Source: Syntrophales bacterium
Lineage (GTDB): Bacteria > Desulfobacterota > Syntrophia > Syntrophales > UBA8958
DNA length: 56,125 bases
Direction of reading: 5' to 3'
Assembly (NCBI GenBank): GCA_026416455.1
Contig: JAOAFE010000013.1
Coordinates: forward strand, 1-56,125
Shown here one piece after another: positions 44,627-54,453 of this stretch; within the stretch, counting starts at the first letter, position 1; each line of letters begins with the position of its first letter. The position numbers and the translations under genes were made by a program. Below the pieces are notes generated by a model. It saw only the letters and a list, made by a program, of their open reading frames with translations. It had not been told where the DNA came from and did no database searches.

Positions 44627-46174
44627 ATGAAAAAGAAAGGTGATCGTATTTACATCTTTGACACCACCTTAAGAGACGGTGAGCAATCTCCCGGCGCCAG
44701 CATGAATCCCGACGAAAAATTGAGGTTTGCAAGACAGCTGGAGGCCCTGGGAGTTGATATCATCGAAGCCGGTTTCCCCATCGCCTCTGAAGGAGACTTT
44801 GAATCGGTGCGACAGATTGCAAAGCAAGTAAGGGGACCACAGATTGCCGCCTTAGCCCGAGCCAATTACGAAGATATCGATCGCGCCTGGGAAGCCATAG
44901 CGAAAGCTGCCCACCCGCGGCTTCATGTTTTTTTATCCTCTTCCGATATTCATCTTAAATATCAACTTCGAAAAACCCGCGAGGAAGTGCTAGAAGAAGC
45001 AACAAAAATGGTAGCTTACGCCCGTAGATACACGGATAATATAGAATTTTCACCTATGGATGCCACTCGCACGGACTGGGATTACCTGTGTCAGATCTTG
45101 GAAGCGGTTATAGAAGTAGGAGCCACCACCGTCAACATCCCAGATACAGTGGGATACGCTACCCCTGACGAGTTTGGAAGACTTATCGCTTACATATTTT
45201 CCCGGGTAAAGAACATTTCTAAAGCCATTGTCTCCGTGCACTGCCATAATGATTTGGGCTTGGCTGTCGCCAACTCCCTTACGGCCATCCAAAATGGTGC
45301 GCGTCAGGTGGAGTGTACTATCAACGGGATTGGAGAGAGAGCGGGCAATGCCGCTCTGGAGGAAGTGGTAATGGCCCTTGAAACTAGAAAAGACATCTAT
45401 GGTGTAAGAACGGGTATCCATACGGAAAAGATTTTTCAAACTTCAAAATTGCTTACCCAAATTACAGGAATTCACGTGCAACCCAATAAGGCTATTGTAG
45501 GTGCGAACGCCTTTGCCCATGAATCGGGCATTCACCAGGACGGATTGTTAAAAGAAAAAATGACATATGAAATTATAAAACCGGAGAAAGTGGGTATTTC
45601 TGAAACGCAACTAGTACTGGGAAAACATTCCGGACGCCATGCTGTCTCAGAACATTTGAAAAAAATGGGTTACAGACTCACACCGGAAGAGTTAAACAAA
45701 GTCATGACTCGATTCAAAGAACTGGCGGATGTAAAAAAAGAGATCTTTGACGAAGACTTAGAAGCCATATTGTTCGAAGAGGTCTTCCGCGCCAAGGACA
45801 AATACAAGCTTGTATACTTAAATGTGGTGAGCGGTAACGTAGCGGTTCCTACGGCCATAATCCGCATGCAAGTTGACCAGGAAGAAATTCTCGACGCCGG
45901 CTTTGGTGTAGGCCCGGTCGATGCTACCTTTGCCGGCATCCGCAAAATTACAAAGACGGATTATCCACTTGTCAGATATGCTGTCGATGCGGTAACAAAA
46001 GGGACAGACGCCTTGGGGGAAGCGACGGTGCAACTCAGATACAATGACCACACCGTCGTGGGAAGGGGAGCTCATCCGGACGTGATTGTAGCCTCAGCTC
46101 TTGCCTACATAAACGCCCTCAATCGTCTGGAATGGTTAAAAGGAAATATCAAAAAAGTTTCTATTCGGGACTAA
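44627..46174 (+). CDS. leuA: 2-isopropylmalate synthase
   Basis: LeuA condenses acetyl-CoA with 2-oxoisovalerate in the first step of leucine synthesis. The 515-residue protein has the catalytic [16 protein letters not shown], the metal-binding HxH in [14 protein letters not shown] and [15 protein letters not shown] full C-terminal LeuA regulatory domain is present (about 385-510), so leucine feedback is expected in addition to the attenuator upstream. The ATG at 44627 follows AAGGAGGAAAG; an in-frame start at 44603 lies next to the terminator and is not used. Confidence 0.96.
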   Translation: MKKKGDRIYIFDTTLRDGEQSPGASMNPDEKLRFARQLEALGVDIIEAGFPIASEGDFESVRQIAKQVRGPQIAALARANYEDIDRAWEAIAKAAHPRLHVFLSSSDIHLKYQLRKTREEVLEEATKMVAYARRYTDNIEFSPMDATRTDWDYLCQILEAVIEVGATTVNIPDTVGYATPDEFGRLIAYIFSRVKNISKAIVSVHCHNDLGLAVANSLTAIQNGARQVECTINGIGERAGNAALEEVVMALETRKDIYGVRTGIHTEKIFQTSKLLTQITGIHVQPNKAIVGANAFAHESGIHQDGLLKEKMTYEIIKPEKVGISETQLVLGKHSGRHAVSEHLKKMGYRLTPEELNKVMTRFKELADVKKEIFDEDLEAILFEEVFRAKDKYKLVYLNVVSGNVAVPTAIIRMQVDQEEILDAGFGVGPVDATFAGIRKITKTDYPLVRYAVDAVTKGTDALGEATVQLRYNDHTVVGRGAHPDVIVASALAYINALNRLEWLKGNIKKVSIRD

Positions 46175-46185
46175 AGGAGTAAAAA

Positions 46186-47445
46186 ATGGGTTTAACGATC
46201 ACAGAAAAAATCATAAGAGACCATACTGGCCTTTCCGATATACATCCCGGCATGCTGGTTAACGCCAAAATAGATATCGCCCTGGGAAACGATATTACCG
46301 CTCCTATTGCAATTCGTGAATTCATAGACGCTGGCGGAGAAAAGGTGTTCGACGCGGAACGTGTTATCTTCGTCCTCGACCATTTTACTCCCAACAAGGA
46401 CATCGCTTCCGCTGAACAATGCAAGTACATTAGAGAATTTGCCTTAAAACAAAAATTGACCCATTTTTTCGAAGGTGGTAACTGCGGGGTGGAACATGCT
46501 CTCCTGCCGGAAAAAGGACTAGTCCTCCCAGGCGATCTCGTAATAGGCGCTGACAGTCACACGTGTACTTACGGAGCGCTGGGCGCCTTTGCAACGGGGG
46601 TAGGAAGTACAGACCTAGCGGCGGTTATGTTGACCGGTGAGTTATGGTTTAAAGTCCCCGCCACGATGAAATTCATTCTCTACGGCTCCCTTCAAAAATG
46701 GGTGGGAGGAAAAGATATCATTCTCCATATTATCGGTCAGATTGGAGTAGATGGAGCTCTTTACAAAGCCATGGAATTTGCCGGTGAAGCAGTGGCATCG
46801 TTGTCCATGGCTGATAGATTCACGATCGCTAACATGGCGATCGAAGCGGGAGGGAAAAACGGGATTTTCGCACCCGATGAAAAAACGGAAAGGTACGTAA
46901 AAGATAAGGCAAAAAGGAACTACCAATTCTATCACTCCGATGACGATGCCTTCTACGCTTCTGTTACAGAGATAGATGTCTCTCAATTGGAGCCGCAGGT
47001 CGCACTTCCTCACCTGCCTTCCAATGTAAAGGGAGTTAGCGAATTGAGCTCTATCTGCATCGACCAGGCCTATATCGGATCCTGTACTAACGGTCGCATC
47101 GAAGATTTGCGTCAAGCGGCAGACGTTTTAAAGGGAAGGAAAGCACACCCCTACGTGAGACTTATTATTGTACCCGCTACCCCCGAAGTATTCAGACAAG
47201 CCTTACGCGAGGGCCTGATAGAAATCTTCCTTGAAGCCGGTGGCATCGTGAGCCCCCCTACTTGTGGCGCGTGTTTAGGCGGGCACATGGGCATCCTTGC
47301 CCGGGGAGAAAAAGCTATTGCTACGACCAATCGCAACTTCGTAGGTCGGATGGGACATCCGGAAAGTGAAGTCTACCTTTCCAATCCGGCGGTTGCCGCC
47401 GCCTCTGCCGTGGCCGGGAGAATTGTGCACCCCGATAGTCTCTAA
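46186..47445 (+). CDS. leuC: 3-isopropylmalate dehydratase large subunit
   Basis: This 419-residue aconitase-family large subunit is of the shorter, archaeal-like LeuC type. It has the substrate loop [21 protein letters not shown]. The three [4Fe-4S] Cys lie in GSCTNGR and [10 protein letters not shown]. It isomerises 2- to 3-isopropylmalate together with a LeuD small subunit. leuD and leuB are not downstream; after 65 bases a thioredoxin gene follows, so they must lie elsewhere. It starts 11 bases after leuA with AAAGGAG before the ATG, so it shares the attenuated transcript. A homoaconitase-like role is a less likely alternative. Confidence 0.93.
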   Translation: MGLTITEKIIRDHTGLSDIHPGMLVNAKIDIALGNDITAPIAIREFIDAGGEKVFDAERVIFVLDHFTPNKDIASAEQCKYIREFALKQKLTHFFEGGNCGVEHALLPEKGLVLPGDLVIGADSHTCTYGALGAFATGVGSTDLAAVMLTGELWFKVPATMKFILYGSLQKWVGGKDIILHIIGQIGVDGALYKAMEFAGEAVASLSMADRFTIANMAIEAGGKNGIFAPDEKTERYVKDKAKRNYQFYHSDDDAFYASVTEIDVSQLEPQVALPHLPSNVKGVSELSSICIDQAYIGSCTNGRIEDLRQAADVLKGRKAHPYVRLIIVPATPEVFRQALREGLIEIFLEAGGIVSPPTCGACLGGHMGILARGEKAIATTNRNFVGRMGHPESEVYLSNPAVAAASAVAGRIVHPDSL

Positions 47446-47510
47446 CATTGACTTATGCGGGAAGAGATATAAATTATAGGAGCTTTAAAACCTGATGAGG
47501 CACAATTTTT

Positions 47511-48071
47511 ATGGTTGCAAATGAAATAATTGTCCGCTGCCTCCATTGCGGCACCAAAAATAGGATTCCTAAAGATCATATCCAATCAAAACCCACATGT
47601 GGCAGATGCGGTGCCTATTTAGACGAAATTTTAATACCTTGTCTTGCCTGCGGTACAAAGAACCGAATTCCTGAAAATAGAATACATGAAAGACCGAAAT
47701 GCGGAAAATGCGGCGTCCCATTGGTCATAGAGGGCAAGGCCGGAAAGCCCACGGCAGTGACCGATTTGTCTTTTCTGCGAGAAGTTGTGAACTCACAAGG
47801 TATTGCCATCGTAGATTGCTGGGCCGCTTGGTGCATGCCCTGTAGAATGCAAGAACCCATCTTCAGGGAACTTGCGGTCAAATACGCGGGCAGCGCTCAA
47901 TTTTTCACGTTGAATGTAGATGAAAATCCCCTCACGGCGTCACAATACGATATACGAAGTATACCGACGATCCTTATTTTCAGAGATGGAAAGTTGGTGG
48001 ATCGCATGGTTGGAGTCCAACCTAAAGAACTCATCGAAGAACGCCTACTTTCAATAATTAAGCGTGTATGA
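47511..48071 (+). CDS. thioredoxin with two zinc ribbons
   Basis: The C-terminal thioredoxin domain (about 82-186) of this 186-residue protein has active site WAAWCMPC (Cys108, Cys111) and the cis-Pro SIPTILIF. In front are two tandem zinc ribbons, Cys10/13/30/33 and Cys44/47/64/67, each containing CGTKNRIP. TrxC (thioredoxin 2) has one ribbon, so this looks like an internal duplication. Met replaces the usual Gly in WCGPC, which should change the redox potential. GAGG lies 10 bases before the ATG. The NUDIX gene overlaps its stop by 4 bases. Confidence 0.9.
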   Translation: MVANEIIVRCLHCGTKNRIPKDHIQSKPTCGRCGAYLDEILIPCLACGTKNRIPENRIHERPKCGKCGVPLVIEGKAGKPTAVTDLSFLREVVNSQGIAIVDCWAAWCMPCRMQEPIFRELAVKYAGSAQFFTLNVDENPLTASQYDIRSIPTILIFRDGKLVDRMVGVQPKELIEERLLSIIKRV

Positions 48072-48592
48072 CCGAAAAACTTTGCTATCAATGCCGCATT
48101 TTTTCCGTTTACGAAGAGGAGGTTAATTTACCTAACGGGCGGAAGACAAGCATTAGTTGGATAGATCATAAACCATGTGTAGCTGCCGTCCCGATAGATG
48201 AGAAAGGGAATTTTATACTCCTTAAACAGTATCGCCCCGCCGTAAAAGAGACTTTAATTGAAATACCAGCCGGCAGCATGGACCGGGACGGTGAAACACC
48301 AGAAGAATGCATGCAAAGAGAGCTGGCAGAAGAAACAGGCTACCGCGCCGGTAAATTGGAAAAAATCTTCGTTGGTTACCTTATTCCCGGCTACGGCAAT
48401 GAATTGATGCATTACTTCATTGCCTCCAATCTCACGTATGCACCACTCCGTCCCGATGCTGACGAGGTGATAAGCACCGTGACGATGACGCCACTAGAAG
48501 CCTGGAATCTGATTAAAAGTGGTTCTATCAAGGATAGCAAATCGGCTTTAGGTATCGCATTGGCTATTCATCACTTAGGCGTCAAGGTCTAA
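48068..48592 (+). CDS. NUDIX hydrolase (ADP-ribose pyrophosphatase-like)
   Basis: The 174-residue hydrolase has the NUDIX box with catalytic REL-x-EE-x-G (CMQRELAEETGY, about 80-91). The preceding loop PAGSMDRDGE has one residue more than the consensus G-x5-E. LLKQYRPAVKETLIEIPAG is typical of ADP-ribose pyrophosphatases. It is translationally coupled to the thioredoxin (ATGA overlap). Its 3' end overlaps the convergent lipoprotein gene by 11 bases. Confidence 0.9.
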   Translation: MTEKLCYQCRIFSVYEEEVNLPNGRKTSISWIDHKPCVAAVPIDEKGNFILLKQYRPAVKETLIEIPAGSMDRDGETPEECMQRELAEETGYRAGKLEKIFVGYLIPGYGNELMHYFIASNLTYAPLRPDADEVISTVTMTPLEAWNLIKSGSIKDSKSALGIALAIHHLGVKV

Positions 48593-49046
48593 TTGCCCTC
48601 CCACGCCGCTGTAACTCCATATCTACTTCTTTGAGAAACTCCAAATCTCTTTTTATCTCATCGATCTCTTTTTGACACTTTTCCTGATTTCTTTTTATCT
48701 CCTGTCGGGCCGCCGAAAGTATCTCTCTTGCTTCTCTCAGTTCTCGCTCCAGTCTTTCCATCTCCGCTCTGTTTTTTTCAGCCGCTTCATTAGTCGAGGC
48801 CAGCTCATTCAATAGCTTTAAGTAAGCCTCCGCCGAGACCCGAATTTGCCCAGGGGTGTTTTCCCGTAAACACTCGCTTAAGCTCATTTGGGCATCCCTA
48901 TATTTATCGGCCAATATCTCTTCCAATCCCCGCTGAAAAAGTTTTATGGCTTCATCATTTTTATGAGAAGGGGCTTCCTTTGGTCCAGAAACACACGCCA
49001 TTAACAGCAGAAAAATGATTATAACTGTATACCTTCCTATTTGCAC
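48582..49046 (-). CDS. coiled-coil lipoprotein downstream of GGDEF gene
   Basis: This 154-residue lipoprotein has a signal peptide with lipobox LLMAC (Cys18), then a TPR-like helical stretch (AIKLFQRGLEEILADKYRDAQ) and a long coiled coil (about 85-145, Glu/Arg-rich). It begins at GTG 49046, with AGGAGG about 12 bases upstream, and overlaps the GGDEF gene by 10 bases. The pairing of a HAMP-type membrane signalling protein with such a lipoprotein recalls QseE(GlrK)-QseG, where the lipoprotein controls the sensor. Here the sensor output is GGDEF instead of kinase. The analogy is inference. Confidence 0.8.
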   Translation of the reverse strand: MQIGRYTVIIIFLLLMACVSGPKEAPSHKNDEAIKLFQRGLEEILADKYRDAQMSLSECLRENTPGQIRVSAEAYLKLLNELASTNEAAEKNRAEMERLERELREAREILSAARQEIKRNQEKCQKEIDEIKRDLEFLKEVDMELQRRGRAIRP

Positions 49047-50368
49047 CTCTTAACATCCTCCTGAGTCAGAAATTTATTTCCGGGGATGGTTTTACCCACT
49101 GCCTTGACCTCAGCTGCAGCCCGTGCCATCTCTACGGCATTTCTGTACAGAGAACCATCATCCGTCACAATTGAAAGGGTGATCGTGATGAGGGGAAATC
49201 TTTGCATCTCTCCCTTTCTATCCGGAGCCCAGATATGGCCTCTCATTTTATCTTCGGCTAAATAGAGGTGAGCTGTTCGGTCGGTAAAATGTTTTACTAT
49301 ATACTCACTCATCAGTTTCACCCGATCGGGATTCCCAATAATAACGAAGTCGTCACCCCCAATATGCCCAATAAAATCCTCATTATTTCCCCCTTTTTTT
49401 CGTGCCTCCTCTAATAGTTTGGCCGTTTCCTTTATAAATTCACTTCCCCAGGCATAACCGTAGACATCGGCATAAGGTTTAAAGTGGTCGAGATCAACAT
49501 GACATAAAGAAAAAGTAATTCCTTGCTTCAACCTCCGCTCTATCTCGCGTTCGATGGCAAGATTCCCAGGCAAACCCGTAAGGGGACTAGCATCCAGGTA
49601 AAGAGCCTCCAACTCCTTAAGACGACCAGCCATATAGTTAAAGGCCGACGCCAGAAGACCGATTTCATCTTCTCTCTCTACTTTAACTCGGACGTCGAAA
49701 TTACCCTCTCCGATCTTGACCGCCGCATCCTTTAATCTCATAACGGGCCCAGAAATGTGAATAATAAAAACTATGGCCAGAGTAAACCCGCAAACCAAAC
49801 TGAAACCGGCTAATAAGGCCGTAATCTGCATCGCATTGAGACTCTTTCTGTTAATTTCTTTCATACCGCGGTCTATTTCCCCTTCCCCGCGCTGAATTAA
49901 AATGTTTAACACGTGGTTCATCTCGTGCATTAGTGTATCCGTCTCACGAAGAAAAGCGGCTCGATTATCAATGTTTTTAAATTCTTCCACATTGTCGACT
50001 ACCCGAAGAAATAGCCGATCGTAATCTTCCTTTTTTTCTCTCAAAATGGCTACTTCCCCTTTTCTTACTACTTTAGAATGCTGGAGACGGGAGAGAAAAA
50101 GATTTACTTCTTGGCTGCGTGTCCAATAAAGACTTGCCATTTCCGGCTCCCGCAAAACGATATACTTCTTTGCTAACTCTTCCATACCTAAAAGGACTCC
50201 CATCATGCTTTTCGCATTTTCAACCATTTCAAAATAATTGGATACTATGTGGTCGGCCCTCTTTTTTAGGTCATACAACTCGTAGATGGCAAATCCACTG
50301 GTAAAGATCATAAAAAGGGAGCCTATAAAATAGGCAAACAGCAATTTTACTCTAATGGAAAATCTCAA
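49037..50368 (-). CDS. membrane HAMP-GGDEF protein (diguanylate cyclase)
   Basis: The 443-residue protein has a TM helix (about 8-28) and a four-helix-bundle-like periplasmic domain (about 30-180, with repeated helical heptads). A second TM (about 184-206), a HAMP linker (about 207-258, ending EDEIGLLASAFNYMAGRL) and a GGDEF domain follow. The active-site loop is GHIGGDDF (about 344), a functional variant of GGDEF, and DLDHFKPY holds the metal-binding Asp. The residues at the usual RxxD inhibitory site read NNED, so product inhibition through that site is not expected. It makes cyclic-di-GMP by inference, or cGAMP-type products if diverged. Confidence 0.9.
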   Translation of the reverse strand: MRFSIRVKLLFAYFIGSLFMIFTSGFAIYELYDLKKRADHIVSNYFEMVENAKSMMGVLLGMEELAKKYIVLREPEMASLYWTRSQEVNLFLSRLQHSKVVRKGEVAILREKKEDYDRLFLRVVDNVEEFKNIDNRAAFLRETDTLMHEMNHVLNILIQRGEGEIDRGMKEINRKSLNAMQITALLAGFSLVCGFTLAIVFIIHISGPVMRLKDAAVKIGEGNFDVRVKVEREDEIGLLASAFNYMAGRLKELEALYLDASPLTGLPGNLAIEREIERRLKQGITFSLCHVDLDHFKPYADVYGYAWGSEFIKETAKLLEEARKKGGNNEDFIGHIGGDDFVIIGNPDRVKLMSEYIVKHFTDRTAHLYLAEDKMRGHIWAPDRKGEMQRFPLITITLSIVTDDGSLYRNAVEMARAAAEVKAVGKTIPGNKFLTQEDVKRCK

Positions 50369-50501
50369 AGATAGATTCCCCTTTTTATTTTTCAGCGGGA
50401 ACTATCAACATTTTATTCCGTCTTCAAGGGAATAAAAAAATCCTTGACTGAAGTTTCCTTTTATGAAACAATGTTTCCCAAAAGTATACATCGGCCTTCA
50501 C

Positions 50502-51080
50502 ATGAACGAGAAAAGAGAAATTGATGAAGCTGAGATCGGAAGAAGAATAAAAAGGCTTAGGAAAGAAATGGGTATAACCTTGGAAGAATTGGCCTCTCTC
50601 ACGGGTTTTACAAAAGGTTACCTTTCGCGGGTGGAAAAATCAGAAAAGGCACCTCCAGTATCAACCTTGGGAACGATAGCGAGGGCATTAAAAACAACCA
50701 TTTCAGCCCTCTTGGGGGACGGAGAGTCAGAAAAAAAATCTTACTGTATAGTCAGAAAACACGAAAGACCTCTTATGGCCAGGGATGGTACTGTGTTTGG
50801 TTACTCATATGAGGCGGTAGCCTATAATTTTCCCGGTAAGGCGATGGAGCCTTTTATTTTAACGCTACCAGCCAAACGAAAAAAAAGAGGTCTTTTTCAA
50901 CACGCAGGGCAAGAGCTTCTCTATGTCTTGGAAGGCACTATAAGGTTTTTCTTTGGAGATAAGGAATTTATTTTGGAAGAGGGTGACTGTATATACATTG
51001 ACTCGAGTATTCCTCACTACGGAGAATCAATGGGGAATAAGGCAGCGAAATGCTTTATAGTTCTATACAACCCAAGGTAG
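50502..51080 (+). CDS. XRE-family regulator with cupin domain
   Basis: This 192-residue transcription factor has a helix-turn-helix at about 12-66 (GRRIKRLRKEMGITLEELASLTG, GYLSRVEKSEKAPPVSTL in pieces) and a C-terminal cupin (about 95-192) with QHAGQELLYVLEGTI and EGDCIYIDSSIPHYGES. The cupin binds a small ligand. The start at 50502 fits the family N terminus; an in-frame ATG at 50463 would lie between a TTGACT (50443) and AACAAT (50466) that may be the promoter. Neither start has a strong ribosome site. It precedes the liv operon by 35 bases and is its likely regulator. Confidence 0.88.
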   Translation: MNEKREIDEAEIGRRIKRLRKEMGITLEELASLTGFTKGYLSRVEKSEKAPPVSTLGTIARALKTTISALLGDGESEKKSYCIVRKHERPLMARDGTVFGYSYEAVAYNFPGKAMEPFILTLPAKRKKRGLFQHAGQELLYVLEGTIRFFFGDKEFILEEGDCIYIDSSIPHYGESMGNKAAKCFIVLYNPR

Positions 51081-51115
51081 GTTCAAACATACAGCACCTA
51101 TAGGCGGAGGATGAT

Positions 51116-51979
51116 ATGTCTGAATTTTTAGTCTTCTTTCTTCACGGGCTGGCTTATGCGGGGCTTCTATTTCTGGTTTCTGCGGGCCTTACGCTCGTCT
51201 TCGGCATGATGAACGTATTAAATTTTGCCCATGCCGCTATGTATATGCTGGGTGCCTATTTTTCGTACACCCTGATGCTCCACACTCAAGGGCAACTTTG
51301 GCTTTCCATCATTGTCTGTCCCATCGCCCTTTTTATAATCGGTGCATTAATCGAGCGTTTCCTTCTTCGACGAGTTCACGCTTATGGCCATGTTTCTGAG
51401 CTTCTCCTCACATTCGGTCTTGCTTATATTATTACAGAGTTAGTTAAATGGTACTGGGGCAACTACCCGTTAGCCCTAAATATTGGCGGCTTCTTAGGAG
51501 AAACCATCCAGTTTTTGGGTCTAAGTTATCCCGTTTATCGCATCTTTGTTTTTGCTTGCGGTGCACTGGTTGCCATAATTCTTGCCGTCATCCTTCAGAA
51601 AACCCGTCTAGGCATAATTATAAGAGCCGCGGTAAACGATAATGAAATGGTGGACGCCCTAGGGGTAAATGTCCCCCTTGTGTTCATGGGTGTTTTCGCC
51701 TTCGGAGCTGCTCTTTCCGGGTTTGCTGGCGTCATTGCCGGACCTCTTCTTTCAACCTACCCAGGCATGGCGAACGATATTTTAGTCGATGCCTTCGTTG
51801 TCATCGTGGTTGGAGGATTCGGCAGCTTGGCCGGTGCGGTTATCGCCTCCTTAATCATTGGCGAGTTGCAATCCTTTGGGGCCCTCCTGTTCCCCAAGTT
51901 ATCCATCGCCTTAGTCTACCTCCTTATGGTGGTAGTTCTCATCTTAAAACCATCAGGACTTTTTGGTGAGGAACAGTGA
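51116..51979 (+). CDS. livH: branched-chain amino acid-type ABC permease
   Basis: This 287-residue permease of the LivH family has about eight TM helices, the N-terminal LVSAGLTLVFGMMNVLNFAHAA (in parts) and the coupling region AAVNDNEMVDALGVNV. It is first of five liv genes with overlaps of 4 bases. Such systems import leucine-type amino acids but also amides and aromatic acids. Substrate choice rests with livK at the end of the operon. GGCGGAGG lies before the ATG. Confidence 0.93.
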   Translation: MSEFLVFFLHGLAYAGLLFLVSAGLTLVFGMMNVLNFAHAAMYMLGAYFSYTLMLHTQGQLWLSIIVCPIALFIIGALIERFLLRRVHAYGHVSELLLTFGLAYIITELVKWYWGNYPLALNIGGFLGETIQFLGLSYPVYRIFVFACGALVAIILAVILQKTRLGIIIRAAVNDNEMVDALGVNVPLVFMGVFAFGAALSGFAGVIAGPLLSTYPGMANDILVDAFVVIVVGGFGSLAGAVIASLIIGELQSFGALLFPKLSIALVYLLMVVVLILKPSGLFGEEQ

Positions 51980-52965
51980 TGAAAGCTAAAATAAGTCTTA
52001 TCTTACCGATCATTTCCGTTTTAGTTCTACTATTATTAATGCCCCTTGTGCTGAAAAATTATCACCTAAATATTCTAACTGAAATCATCATCTTTGCCCT
52101 CTATGCGGTGAGCTACAATCTGCTCTTGGGATACGCTGGCTTGCTATCTTTCGGACACGCCATGTTCTTCGGGCTTGCAGCCTTTGTCACCGGTATTGCT
52201 ATCATTCACCTCAAAGGTATCGGCATGATAACGGCCATATTTTTAGGCGTCTTTTCGGCGTTCCTCGCCGGTGTCGTTATCGGCAGCCTTCTTTTGAGAC
52301 ATAAGGGTTCTTATTTTGCTCTTCTCACTCTAGCGTTTAATGCCCTTTTCTACGCCGTGGCCACGAAATGGCATTCCGTTACGGGGGGCGATGATGGACT
52401 CAACGTGCCACGACCAGAATTAAATGTCATTTTTGCCAAAATACCCGTCGAAACCGTCCCTCAATTTTACTACTTCACCTTAATCGTTCTAGGCATAGTC
52501 ATTCTCTTCGTGTGGTTTTTTACCAGAACGGCGATGGGGAAGACTGTTTTGCTCATGAGGGAAAATGAAGAAAGAATGAAATTTATAGGCTACAGCACAA
52601 ACTTATCTCGCCTCATTCTATTCATATTTACCGGCACGCTCGCAGGGTTGGCAGGTGCCTTTTACACCCTTCATTTTAGATTTGTATCCATTTCTGCAAT
52701 TAGCGTTGAGATGACGACGGTCGTACTATTGATGACCTTTGTCGGTGGCACTAGAACTTTTTGGGGGCCCATCTTGGGTGTCTTTGTCTACATAATTTTA
52801 CAGAACTATTTGAGCGATATTACCGATCGCTGGCCTCTCTTCATGGGTCTGATCTTTGTCTTCATGGTACTCTTCATCCCGGGTGGGCTGTCCGGTTTTA
52901 TCATGGACATGAAAGAGCGAGTGGCCAAAAAAAGAGAGGTGGCGTTGGAGGGCAATCAACTATGA
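51976..52965 (+). CDS. livM: branched-chain amino acid-type ABC permease
   Basis: This 329-residue LivM-type permease has about ten TM helices, with YNLLLGYAGLLSFGHAMFFG and the coupling segment LLMRENEERMKFIGYST. The ATG overlaps the livH stop. The charged C-terminal tail ends over the livG start (4-base overlap), consistent with coupled translation. Confidence 0.93.
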   Translation: MMKAKISLILPIISVLVLLLLMPLVLKNYHLNILTEIIIFALYAVSYNLLLGYAGLLSFGHAMFFGLAAFVTGIAIIHLKGIGMITAIFLGVFSAFLAGVVIGSLLLRHKGSYFALLTLAFNALFYAVATKWHSVTGGDDGLNVPRPELNVIFAKIPVETVPQFYYFTLIVLGIVILFVWFFTRTAMGKTVLLMRENEERMKFIGYSTNLSRLILFIFTGTLAGLAGAFYTLHFRFVSISAISVEMTTVVLLMTFVGGTRTFWGPILGVFVYIILQNYLSDITDRWPLFMGLIFVFMVLFIPGGLSGFIMDMKERVAKKREVALEGNQL

Positions 52966-53705
52966 CGGCGTATCTGGAAATTAGGGACGTTCACAAAGAC
53001 TTTTCCGGGCTCCAGGTGTTAACGGGAATAAATTTGGCCATTCGAGAGGGGGAACGCCATGCCCTCATTGGACCTAATGGTGCGGGGAAGACAACCCTTT
53101 TCAATATAATTAGTGGGAAATATCGACCTTCGTCGGGGAGCATAATTTTTCGTGGCCAAGAAATAGCGGGTAAACCTCCTCACGTCATTAACCGAATCGG
53201 GATGGCCAGATCCTTTCAAATTACCAATGTTTTTCACGAGCTTACGGTATTTGAAAATGTGATGGCGGGCGTGAGATCCCGTGCTGGCCTGCGTTACAAT
53301 TTCTTTAGACGTCCAGAAGCCAATAGTTACCTCGTGCAAAAGGTAGAGGATATCCTAAAGAACGTGGGTCTGCTGGACGTAAAGGATATTCCGGCCAGCG
53401 CCCTTTCGTACGGCCAGCAGAGAGCACTAGAACTGGGGATTGCCCTATCTACAGAGCCGGAAATCATTCTGCTCGATGAGCCGACAGCAGGTATGACGAG
53501 GGAAGAAACGGAACAGGCAATCAAGCTTATAGATCGGGTAACGAAGGGCCGCACACTTATAATAATTGAGCACGATATGGACGTTGTATTTTCTCTGGCC
53601 GATATCATCTCCGTCCTTCACTACGGAACCATAATCGCATCCGATGTCCCAGAAAAGATTAGGACGGATCAAAGGGTAAAAGATGCCTATCTCGGAGAAG
53701 GGTGA
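52962..53705 (+). CDS. livG: branched-chain amino acid-type ABC ATPase
   Basis: This 247-residue ATPase has Walker A GPNGAGKTTL (about 38-47), signature ALSYGQQRALELGIAL, where LSYGQ replaces the usual LSGGQ as in many LivG proteins, and Walker B IILLDEPTAGM. I start at 52962, where ATGA overlaps the livM stop. The frame is open far upstream, but that part is a shadow of livM. Confidence 0.94.
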   Translation: MTAYLEIRDVHKDFSGLQVLTGINLAIREGERHALIGPNGAGKTTLFNIISGKYRPSSGSIIFRGQEIAGKPPHVINRIGMARSFQITNVFHELTVFENVMAGVRSRAGLRYNFFRRPEANSYLVQKVEDILKNVGLLDVKDIPASALSYGQQRALELGIALSTEPEIILLDEPTAGMTREETEQAIKLIDRVTKGRTLIIIEHDMDVVFSLADIISVLHYGTIIASDVPEKIRTDQRVKDAYLGEG

Positions 53706-54421
53706 ATCTCATGTTGCAAGTTAAAGATCTGCATACCTATTACGGCAAAAGCCATGTTTTACATGGGGTAAACTTAGAGTTGAAAGAAGGAGAGGTCGTG
53801 TGCCTCCTTGGACGAAACGGTGTGGGAAAGTCCACCACGATGAAAAGTATTATGGGTATCGTCAAGCCGAGCCAAGGATCTATTCTCTTCCAAGGACATC
53901 AACTGGTCGGCAAAACACCTCATGAAATAGCTCGTCTGGGTGTAGGATACGTCCCGGAAGATAGGCGTATTTTCCGCAGTCTTACGGTACATGAAAATCT
54001 CATCATGGGACTGAAGAAGGGTAAGAAAAATGTGTCAGATGAAAATCTATGGACGATAGAAAAAATCTATGAACGGTTTCCTCGACTGGCGGACAGAAAG
54101 AACAACAAAGGTGGATATCTCTCAGGAGGCGAGCAACAAATGCTCACCGTAGCTAGAACTCTCGTGGGGAACCCCCGACTTATCTTGGTTGATGAACCCA
54201 CAGAAGGATTAGCACCTCTCATCGTTAAAGATGTTCTCGACATGCTCGCATCGGTCAGGGAATCAGGCGTTACCATTCTTATGGTGGAGCAGAACTTTAA
54301 GGCCGCCCTTCAGATTGCCGATCGGTTCTATATCATGGGAAAGGGTCGGATCGTATTTGAAGGTGACACGGAAGCCCTTCTTTCTGCCCATGAAATAAGA
54401 AAGAATTACCTGGAAGTATAG
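53702..54421 (+). CDS. livF: branched-chain amino acid-type ABC ATPase
   Basis: This 239-residue second ATPase has Walker A GRNGVGKST, signature YLSGGEQQMLTVARTL and Walker B LILVDEPTEGLAP. It starts at GTG 53702, overlapping the livG stop, or at ATG 53711 three codons later. It forms the nucleotide-binding pair with LivG. Confidence 0.94.
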   Translation: MNLMLQVKDLHTYYGKSHVLHGVNLELKEGEVVCLLGRNGVGKSTTMKSIMGIVKPSQGSILFQGHQLVGKTPHEIARLGVGYVPEDRRIFRSLTVHENLIMGLKKGKKNVSDENLWTIEKIYERFPRLADRKNNKGGYLSGGEQQMLTVARTLVGNPRLILVDEPTEGLAPLIVKDVLDMLASVRESGVTILMVEQNFKAALQIADRFYIMGKGRIVFEGDTEALLSAHEIRKNYLEV

Positions 54422-54453
54422 CCAGGTGAAAGAAAACAGAGGAGGCAATGGTC

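Noticed and set aside
46642-47115. 157-codon open frame on the minus strand
   Set aside because: Antisense shadow of leuC; it lacks a start signal and any motif.
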